Of a stretch of 64,000 nt of DNA, positions 58,501-64,000 are shown in pieces. This stretch comes from Mycolicibacterium sp. CH28 (lineage in GTDB: Bacteria > Actinomycetota > Actinomycetes > Mycobacteriales > Mycobacteriaceae). The translations under genes and the position numbers were made by a program. Below the pieces are notes generated by a model. That model was not told the origin of the DNA and made no database searches. It was given only the letters and a program-made list of their open reading frames with translations. The stretch's first letter is position 1. The number at the start of each line of letters is the position of its first letter. The DNA is taken from positions 248,001 through 312,000 of the forward strand of contig NZ_SRLQ01000005.1 in the NCBI RefSeq assembly GCF_004745805.1, given 5' to 3'.

Positions 58501-59937
58501 CCCGACGACGGCGACGGTCTTGCCATCGGCCTGCATGCGGTACACGACATCGAACAACGTCTGATCGGTGTCCGCGTCCACCCCGGGACCGCCAGCGGGC
58601 AGCAGCTCGTCGAAGGTGCCCCGTAGGTGGCCCAGATCGGCGGTGTCGAGTGACACGACTTTCAGGTCGGCGCCCCGCGCCGCAGCGATGAGCGGTTCGG
58701 CGTACGGATCCGCGGTGCGCGATACGACGATCTCAAGGTCGGACAGGTCGGCCAGTCCGTGCGTCGGCGACAGCGCGGCGCCGTCATGCACACCGGCATC
58801 GAGGAGTCCGGCGTCCACATCGGCTTGCGCACTCTGCCACGCCTTGGTGCGCAATGTCCCGTCGACACCGGTGATCTCGGCGACCCGCAGGCGCTTACCC
58901 GCCAGCACGGCAGGGTCGACGATGAGGACGTCGATCCCGTCGAGGCGGCGCAACGCTTCCGGGCGAAGCACCATCGCGCCGTGACTGCGGTTCAGCCCGG
59001 CGCACAGCGTGGTCGCGAAGGATTCGCGCGCATAGTTCAGTGCCCGCGGCGCGGCCACGATGACCGCCTCACTCGCCACCTGCGCGCCGCCGCTGACCCA
59101 GAGGCCAACGGCACCGGCCAAGCCGCCGATTGTCGCTCCGCGCGCGTACTGGTCGGCGGCCATGTCCGGCAGGGGTCGCGGACGCACCACTGCAGGAGCG
59201 GCCAGATCACATGCGGGGTCCAGCCCCAGCCGCAGCTCCTGCCGATTCCACGCCTCGTCGGCCGCCAGGGCTTCGACGACCCGCAGACCGCGCAGCATGA
59301 CGTCGGCCGCGATGACGGACGGCGTCTGCCCCAACGACTGGGTGAAGACCGTCCCGAGCGCGAGTACCGCGTCGGCGCGTTCACGCCCGAGCGCGCCTTC
59401 GACCACCGCACGGATGTCCGGCTGCGCCTCCACGAAGGTGGCTGCGGCGGCAAACACCCGCGGCAACTTTGGCTGACGCGTGATCTGCAGGACCACCGAC
59501 ACCCCCAGTGCGGCCACCTCGGCAGCCAAGAGACCGACGCGGTTCACGACCCCGGCGCCGTCGCCGGGCAGGTCGATGTGCGGTATCGGGCTCTGATCCT
59601 CGCCGTCGCTCGGCGCGACGAGATTGGCCTCGAAGTCCTCGACGACGGCGATCAGTCGCTCGGCTGCTGGTGCGTCCTCGCCGAGTTCGACGACCACCCG
59701 TGCCAACGGCCAGTTGACGTGCGCGCGCATGACACCTGAAATGTCCGCATATGCCTTCTCCAGCAGCGCCGCAGTCTCGGGCGAGTGCGACTCGACGGGA
59801 ATGCGCACCTCGATCCACATCCGGCCGTTCCCGGACCAGCAGCGCCGAGCGCGCTGGCCGGCCAACAACTCGGCGGCGACCGCCGCACCACCGGCGACGA
59901 TCTGACGGAGCCCGGAGGCAATCGGTCCGATGACCAT
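55558..59937 (-). CDS. Large cation-translocating P-type ATPase (CtpH/CtpI type)
   Basis: 1459 aa. About 620 residues of N-terminal extension precede the pump core. Core motifs: TGES loop in DESSLTGESLPVTKRP near 755, VPEGLPLVATLAQREAARRL in the transmembrane region near 875, phosphorylation site D916 in CFDKTGTLSENRL, and MVGDGANDAAAIRAAAVGVGVSS near 1170. PEGL is typical of P2 pumps (Ca, Mn, Na) rather than the CPC of heavy-metal pumps. The ion is unknown. The N-terminal half repeats pump-like segments (GAVGLWVSGGAQVASEAVIVA), a feature of mycobacterial CtpH and CtpI. Confidence 0.88.
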   Translation of the reverse strand: MVIGPIASGLRQIVAGGAAVAAELLAGQRARRCWSGNGRMWIEVRIPVESHSPETAALLEKAYADISGVMRAHVNWPLARVVVELGEDAPAAERLIAVVEDFEANLVAPSDGEDQSPIPHIDLPGDGAGVVNRVGLLAAEVAALGVSVVLQITRQPKLPRVFAAAATFVEAQPDIRAVVEGALGRERADAVLALGTVFTQSLGQTPSVIAADVMLRGLRVVEALAADEAWNRQELRLGLDPACDLAAPAVVRPRPLPDMAADQYARGATIGGLAGAVGLWVSGGAQVASEAVIVAAPRALNYARESFATTLCAGLNRSHGAMVLRPEALRRLDGIDVLIVDPAVLAGKRLRVAEITGVDGTLRTKAWQSAQADVDAGLLDAGVHDGAALSPTHGLADLSDLEIVVSRTADPYAEPLIAAARGADLKVVSLDTADLGHLRGTFDELLPAGGPGVDADTDQTLFDVVYRMQADGKTVAVVGQALPRTFAAADLALGVGAADRAPAWMADVLLPDLRVACRVLDAVPAARTAVRRGVELAAGGTALGSLTLLPGVRAAGMRPSIVAAAAALVPGHAIAREVLMQPDPDAAADVEWHALDLDQVYAHLHAMQPDPAAGGAAVVKPPQSPWQASVSRTASSAKEIGEALWDEMQDPLTPILVTGAIASALIGSPVDGALVGVVLLGSAGMAAMQRLNSDRQLTKMLSAQTPPARIVTSTGDFETVDAERVVCGAIIEVRAGEMVPADARVISAIAVEVDESSLTGESLPVTKRPDPTPCRPLAERTCMLYEGSTVLSGVCRAVVVAVGGATAAGRAMALAPRRRDEVGLHAQLANVTAKVLPWTLTGGAGVVATALLRGSGIREAVASGVYCAVAAVPEGLPLVATLAQREAARRLTRRNVLVRSPRSVETLGRVEVVCFDKTGTLSENRLVVTHIAPRPGFGDQLIIERAALATPLPLHEHAPLQATDAAVVSCAGVQPERQHELPFRAGRPYAAGADGRTLAVKGSPEFVLACCTDGQDPEVRAALLMDVHEMATRGLRVIAVAERTLTDDDLDVAAESGLESLCHNGLRLLGFLGITDTPRADAKGLLLGLADREIGVRIITGDHPATARAIAREIGLEVADDQLITGARWERLSLAQRAEVVKDNVIYARMSPEQKVQIVQQISQSGVITAMVGDGANDAAAIRAAAVGVGVSSHGSDPARGAADVVLTEGRVGSLLEAIDEGQRLWQQAQAAVAMLLGGNAGEVAFNVYGAVMRGTAPLTARQILLVNILTDVLPTTAVAVSSVRNTRPPSLRGIDMDELSRTVALRGVATTVGASVSWSLASLTSRANPQRAATVGLVGLVTTQLGQTLLESRDPLVIGTCAGTFATLAALVTTPGVSQLAGCVPLGPLGWAEAVFPAAAVTVFTAARPDLLMTSMSSATRFFKRYAGEAENLLAGFSGPVGAVSRNIDQKGKIDEHS

Positions 59938-60282
59938 GACGCGCTCTACCCAACCTTTACATGACCACTCGTCGGCAACAGCAAAATCTGGTTCGCTGGA
60001 TTACTGAACAACCGCCGCCTGCACGAAAGCCGTCTCTGCCGCAAACGGGCGGCGAACGATGAACCAAGGCATGGCAGCGCCATCAGGCCTTCACCGAGTC
60101 CGAACACCCCACGGTTCCCAGAACCGGCCGAGCGACCAACCTGGGCAACGCCCGACGACATCGGCTGGCAGCGAGCTGGCAGCAAATGAGTGCCAACCGG
60201 TATCGGTCTCAGCTGCCCGCGCATGTCGTCATCGCCGTGCACCATCGAGCACAGACCGGCAGCGCCATTAGGCTGCACCTCC
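59938..60282. other. Gap between the P-type ATPase and dapC
   Basis: The 345 bases between the divergent ATPase and dapC starts must hold both promoters. I see no gene, tRNA, or strong hairpin. The frame upstream of the dapC ATG stays open to 60190 but has no similarity to the enzyme. Confidence 0.6.
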
Positions 60283-61467
60283 ATGACGGTGTCGAGGCTG
60301 CAGCCCTACGCGATCAATATCTTCGCCGCGATGTCGGCGCTCGCGGCGCGTCTCGACGCGGTCAATCTCGGCCAGGGATTCCCCGACGAAGATGGCCCGC
60401 CGGCGATGCTGGAGGCCGCGCGCGAGGCCATCGCCAGTGGGGTCAACCAGTACCCGCCCGGGCCGGGCATCCCGGAGCTGCGTGAGGCCATCGCCGCGCA
60501 ACGCCGTCGGCGGTACGGGATGGAGTTCGACCCGCAGGACGGGGTGCTGGTCACGGTCGGCGCCTCCGAGGCGATCGCCGCCGCGGTGCTCGGTCTGGTC
60601 GAACCCGGCTCGGAGGTCCTGCTGATCGAGCCCGCGTTCGACACCTACGCCCCCGTGATCGCGATGGCCGGCTCGCGGCACGTACCGGTGCCGCTGGTGC
60701 CCAACGGTGCCGGTTTCGCACTCGACGTCGACGCGTTGCGCGCGGCGGTGACGCCGAAGACGCGGGCTCTGATCGTGAACTCACCGCACAACCCGACCGG
60801 CACGGTGCTCACCGACGCCGAGCTGCGGGACCTGGCGGCCTTCGCGGTCGAGGCCGACCTGCTGGTGATCACCGACGAGGTCTACGAACACCTGGTCTTT
60901 GACGGCAAACAGCATCTGCCGCTGGCGGCCTACCCCGGCATGGCCGAGCGCACGGTGACGATCTCCAGCGCGGCCAAGATGTTCAACTGCACCGGCTGGA
61001 AGATCGGCTGGGCTTGCGGCACACCGGAACTCATCGCCGGCGTGCGGGCGGCCAAGCAGTACCTCAGCTATGTGGGCGGGGCTCCGTTCCAGCCCGCCGT
61101 GGCCTACGCGCTCAACCATGAGCAGGCGTGGGTCAGCGCACTGCGTGACTCGCTGCAGGCCAAACGGGACAAGCTTGCCGCGGCGCTGGCCAACCTGGGC
61201 TTCGGGGTGCACGACAGCGCGGGCACCTACTTCCTGTGTGCCGACCCGAGACCGCTCGGCTACTCCGACAGCACCGCGTTCTGCGCCGAGCTACCAGCCA
61301 AGGCGGGGGTGGCGGCGATCCCGATGTCGGCATTCTGCGACCCGAGCACCCCTCACGCGGGGGCATGGAATCACCTGGTGCGCTTCGCCTTCTGCAAGCG
61401 TGCCGACACCATGGACGAGGCCATCCGCCGCCTGGCGGTGCTACAGGGCGGTCGCGACCGCCTATAG
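60283..61467 (+). CDS. dapC: N-succinyldiaminopimelate aminotransferase DapC
   Basis: 394 aa fold-type I aminotransferase. Blocks: AVNLGQGFPDEDGPPAMLEA near 26-45, NQYPPGPGIPELREAIA, NSPHNPTGTVL (N170), TDEVYEHLVF (D198, Y201), and lysine K232 in SSAAKMFNCTGWKIGW. The sequence is very close to what I recall of M. tuberculosis Rv0858c, an enzyme of lysine/diaminopimelate synthesis. I start at the ATG at 60283 (MTVSRLQPYAINIFAAM). It converges with an SRPBCC gene, overlapping by 6 bases. Confidence 0.92.
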   Translation: MTVSRLQPYAINIFAAMSALAARLDAVNLGQGFPDEDGPPAMLEAAREAIASGVNQYPPGPGIPELREAIAAQRRRRYGMEFDPQDGVLVTVGASEAIAAAVLGLVEPGSEVLLIEPAFDTYAPVIAMAGSRHVPVPLVPNGAGFALDVDALRAAVTPKTRALIVNSPHNPTGTVLTDAELRDLAAFAVEADLLVITDEVYEHLVFDGKQHLPLAAYPGMAERTVTISSAAKMFNCTGWKIGWACGTPELIAGVRAAKQYLSYVGGAPFQPAVAYALNHEQAWVSALRDSLQAKRDKLAAALANLGFGVHDSAGTYFLCADPRPLGYSDSTAFCAELPAKAGVAAIPMSAFCDPSTPHAGAWNHLVRFAFCKRADTMDEAIRRLAVLQGGRDRL

Positions 61468-61899
61468 CTGGCCGTCGAGGACGTGGCGGCGAAGTCCCTC
61501 GGTTGCGGCGTGCAGCACCGTCTTCTTGGCGTGCTTGATCAAGAAGTGCGGCAGCGGCGCGGACGGTTCGAGGGTGATGTCGAAGCGCACCCGCGTCCCG
61601 TTCCCCTCGCGGCGCAGGGTGTACTCGACGTGCTGGGCGTGCTGTTGTGCGGTGCGGTCGGCATCCCAGACCACCCAGTCACGCCCCCAGTGGTACTCGA
61701 GGATCTCGTGATCCACCAGTCCCAGCACCTTGATGGTGACCTCGACACGGCGCGGCCGGCCGTCGTCGTAGCGATCGACGACATGGACGTGTTTGTGGAC
61801 CGAGGACCACGTCGGCACCGCCTCGACGTCGGCAAGGGCGTCAAGGATGGCCTCCGGCGGGGCGTCGATCACAATCTCTCGAGATGCCCGTACCGCCAC
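61462..61899 (-). CDS. SRPBCC family protein
   Basis: 145 aa from a GTG (VAVRASREIVIDAPPEAILDALADVEAVPTWSSVHK). The strand order and the long C-terminal helix (LPHFLIKHAKKTVLHAATEGLRRHVL) match the START-like ligand-binding fold. It resembles the protein at 63075-63518 along its whole length, so the two are paralogues flanking far. M. tuberculosis has similar genes at this place (Rv0856 and Rv0857). Ligand unknown; a lipid is plausible. Confidence 0.86.
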   Translation of the reverse strand: MAVRASREIVIDAPPEAILDALADVEAVPTWSSVHKHVHVVDRYDDGRPRRVEVTIKVLGLVDHEILEYHWGRDWVVWDADRTAQQHAQHVEYTLRREGNGTRVRFDITLEPSAPLPHFLIKHAKKTVLHAATEGLRRHVLDGQL

Positions 61900-61956
61900 A
61901 TCAGCAAACCTAGCGACCGAATGAGTCCGCGGGTCAGCTTTGCGTTAACTTGCCTG

Positions 61957-63060
61957 TTACCAACCGACCTCATCCAGCGGTGTGGTGCCCTGCGGGGGTG
62001 GTCCGACCGGTCCAGCGGCGCTGCGGGAGAACCGCGGCGCGGGCGCGGCCTGCTCGGTGCCGTTGACGTCGACGATTGTGCCGCGAGCCAGCAGATGCTC
62101 GCTCGATGCGGCTTCGGTCCAGCTGAGCACGGGCGTGACGCAGGCGTCGGTCCCGGCGAAGACGGCGGTCCATTCGGCGCGGGTCCTACTCGCGAAGCGC
62201 TCGGTGAAGATTCGCCGCATCTCCGGATACCGGTCGCGCTCGGCCTGGGTGGGCACGTCCTCGGCCGACAAGCCCAGACCGATGAGCAACTGCGCGAAGA
62301 ACTGCGGTTCCATCGACCCGACCGCCATGTACCTGCCGTCGGCGGTCGCGTATGTGCCGTAGAACGGCGCACCGCCGTCGAGCACGAAGGACTCCCGCGT
62401 ATCGGTCAGGGAGCCGGTGGACTTCATGGTCCACATCATCTGCGAGAGGATGCTGACGCCGTCGACCATCGCGGCGTCGATCACCTGGCCTTGACCGGAC
62501 TTCTCGCGCTCGTAGAGGGCGGCGACGATACCGAGCACCACCAGCATGGAACCGCCACCGAAGTCGGCGACCAGGTTCAGCGGGGCGACCGGGGGTCGGT
62601 CCCGAAATCCGATCGCGTTGAGCGCCCCGGTCTGCGACAGGTAGTTGATGTCATGACCGGCGGTCGACGCCAGCGGCCCGTCCTGCCCCCAGCCCGTCAT
62701 GCGGGCGAAGATCAGCCGCGGGTTGACCGCCGTGCAGTCGTCGGGCCCGATATCGAGCCGCTCGCAGGTTCCGGGCCGGAAGCAGTCCAGCATGACGTCG
62801 GCCTTGGCCGCCATGTCGAGCAACAGCCCGGGCTGCGATTTCACGTCCAGGTCGACGATCCGCTTTCCGCGGTGCATCAGGTCGACGCTCTCGGCGGGCA
62901 TCTTCAGTCCCCCGTGTCTGTTCCCGTCGCCCCGATCGGGCCGGCGCACCCGGACCACGTCGGCGCCCAGGTCGGCCAGCATCATCCCGGCGTGCGGCCC
63001 GGGCCCGATGCCACCCAGTTCGATTACTCTCACCCCGAGCAGGGGGCCGGTATTCGTCAC
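61957..63060 (-). CDS. far: CoA-transferase family III protein (Far / alpha-methylacyl-CoA racemase type)
   Basis: 367 aa from a GTG. N-terminal block GVRVIELGGIGPGPHAGMMLADLGADVVRVRRPDRGD near 9-45, RGKRIVDLDVKS, the family Asp in the region NLVADFGGGSMLVVLGIVAALYER near 165, and GQVIDAAMVDG. The family includes CoA transferases and 2-methylacyl-CoA racemases, the latter needed to break down methyl-branched lipids and sterol side chains. It corresponds to Rv0855 (far). The C-terminus is Pro-rich. Confidence 0.9.
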   Translation of the reverse strand: MTNTGPLLGVRVIELGGIGPGPHAGMMLADLGADVVRVRRPDRGDGNRHGGLKMPAESVDLMHRGKRIVDLDVKSQPGLLLDMAAKADVMLDCFRPGTCERLDIGPDDCTAVNPRLIFARMTGWGQDGPLASTAGHDINYLSQTGALNAIGFRDRPPVAPLNLVADFGGGSMLVVLGIVAALYEREKSGQGQVIDAAMVDGVSILSQMMWTMKSTGSLTDTRESFVLDGGAPFYGTYATADGRYMAVGSMEPQFFAQLLIGLGLSAEDVPTQAERDRYPEMRRIFTERFASRTRAEWTAVFAGTDACVTPVLSWTEAASSEHLLARGTIVDVNGTEQAAPAPRFSRSAAGPVGPPPQGTTPLDEVGW

Positions 63061-63074
63061 GGGCGTAAGGTAAC

Positions 63075-63518
63075 TCAGCCGCCCTTCTTGACCTTCAGGA
63101 CCTGCTTACGCAGGCCGTCGGTCGCGGTTTCCATCGCCCCTTTGAGGGTGCGTTTGACCACGAACCCGGGCAGCGGCACCGCCAGATCGATAGCCAGATC
63201 GAATCGGAGCTTGGTCTTGTCGCCGTCGGGGGTCAACGTGTACGTGGCGTCCTGCGAGCGCAGCTGGCCGGCCTTGAGCAGCGTCCAGCTGACGGCGTTG
63301 TCGACCCAGGTGTACTCGACGATCTGCTCATCGGTCAGGCCCGCTGCCTTGACCTTCATCTTGACCTTGCGCGGCCTGCCGTCGTCATAGGCCTCCAATA
63401 CCTCGGCACTCTGATACTGGGGCGACCAGGTCGGAGTGGACTCGACGTCGGCGATGACGTCGAGGATCTCCTCCGGGCTTGCCTCGATCACGACCTCACG
63501 GGAATCTTTGACTGCCAT
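63075..63518 (-). CDS. SRPBCC family protein (Rv0854-like)
   Basis: 147 aa, the length of M. tuberculosis Rv0854. MAVKDSREVVIEASPEEILDVIADVESTPTWSPQY opens the fold, followed by DGRPRKVKMKVKAAGLTDEQIVEYTW and the C-terminal helix VVKRTLKGAMETATDGLRKQVLKV. It lies 14 bases upstream of far on the same strand and probably shares its mRNA. It may bind a lipid handled by far. Confidence 0.88.
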   Translation of the reverse strand: MAVKDSREVVIEASPEEILDVIADVESTPTWSPQYQSAEVLEAYDDGRPRKVKMKVKAAGLTDEQIVEYTWVDNAVSWTLLKAGQLRSQDATYTLTPDGDKTKLRFDLAIDLAVPLPGFVVKRTLKGAMETATDGLRKQVLKVKKGG

Positions 63519-63780
63519 GGCGTGACCATAGCGAGGCACCGTGCCCACGCGGGAGAAATTGACCTTTACGAGCCCGGTGGCGCCAGCATCGACTGCCAGG
63601 TCTTGTTCCCGGGGTGAGCCAGATCGCCCTGAGTGCAGCCCTGCCATCCGGGCCGACGTAGTCACCGGTGGCCGCGTCGTCCGACACGAACGCGACCGGA
63701 GGTGGCGCCGTGCCGGATTACATCGCACCGAGCGGAAATCTTGCCGCGCACCCGCTCTCGCCGACAGTAAGCTCTCAGAC

Positions 63781-64000
63781 ATGGGCGAAGCGGTCGATCC
63801 ATCGGTTCCGCCGAGTGGCACCGGGTGCGTCGAATGCGACGCGACCGGCGGTTGGTGGGTACACCTGCGCAGGTGCGCCGCGTGCGGCCACATCGGGTGT
63901 TGCGACGATTCGCTGATGCGGCATGCCGCCGCTCATTGGCGCTCCAGCGGACATCCGATCATCCGGTCGTTCGAGCCGGGCGAGGACTGGTTCTGGGACT
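63781..64000 (+). CDS. UBP-type zinc-finger protein (5' part only)
   Basis: The ATG at 63781 opens a frame of 73 codons that reaches the window end. The Cys/His pattern CVECDATGGWWVHLRRCAACGHIGCC, then HAAAHWRSSGHP, is the zf-UBP fold. In mycobacteria such small proteins stand alone or precede redox genes; function unknown. The 262 bases before it hold no gene that I can support. Confidence 0.82.
   Translation, partial: MGEAVDPSVPPSGTGCVECDATGGWWVHLRRCAACGHIGCCDDSLMRHAAAHWRSSGHPIIRSFEPGEDWFWD

Overview
The window is high-GC DNA from an actinobacterium, almost certainly a mycobacterium (Mycolicibacterium-like). It carries the mycobacterial neighbours citA, fprB, serC, sepH, cspB, moaA2/moaD2/rpfA/moaE2/mog/moaC2, xpb, fadB/fadA, dapC and far in the same relative order as I remember for M. 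tuberculosis Rv0889c down to Rv0854. It also has a secreted PE-PPE-domain esterase, a c-di-AMP (ydaO) riboswitch in front of rpfA, and many GTG starts with 4-base ATGA/GTGA overlaps. Locus names and family assignments come from memory of the families; no database was searched.

Layout. 1-24.5 kb is conserved core: an MFS transporter cut by the window edge, pdxH diverging from citA, a 5'(3')-deoxyribonucleotidase, fprB with an AurF-type diiron oxygenase, serC, sepH, a TrmH/SpoU methyltransferase with a MarR regulator, several small DUF proteins, a second MFS protein, a Xi-class GST, cspB, the molybdopterin genes wrapped around rpfA, and the XPB helicase with its partner protein. rpfA has a +1 frameshift at a run of five C (18510-18514) that separates its conserved C-terminal segment from the catalytic domain. 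50.1-64 kb is again core: fadB/fadA, an Hsp70-like ATPase, a giant CtpH/CtpI-type P-type ATPase, dapC, two SRPBCC proteins flanking far, and the start of a UBP-type zinc-finger protein.

Between xpb and fadB, which I remember as adjacent in M. tuberculosis, lie about 25 kb of accessory genes (24.7-49.3 kb). The section looks like one uptake-and-degradation system. It has a spermidine/putrescine-type ABC transporter (29.6-36.9 kb operon) with an M20 hydrolase, an IclR regulator and an MmgE/PrpD protein; a HisC-like aminotransferase diverging from a thiamine-diphosphate decarboxylase that resembles 5-guanidino-2-oxopentanoate decarboxylase (AruI); and a long reverse-strand run of CocE-type hydrolase, second IclR, nitrilase-type amidase, acyl-CoA-dehydrogenase-like flavoprotein, MFS transporter, DUF1028 protein, zinc alcohol dehydrogenase and aldehyde dehydrogenase. 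Transamination, then 2-oxo-acid decarboxylation, then aldehyde oxidation is the logic of the arginine transaminase route, so a cationic or guanidino amino acid, possibly acylated or esterified, is the best guess for the substrate.

Five promoters in this island share a 17-base imperfect dyad (GTTG-N9-CAAC, core G-WTATAY-GG), read by eye, which would make the island a single regulon. Two of its enzymes have changed active sites: the M20 protein has Leu and Cys where metal ligands are expected, and one alpha/beta hydrolase has Gly in the nucleophile position. The right edge of the island (49.3-50.1 kb) holds a gene remnant, a 24-base perfect palindrome and non-coding sequence.
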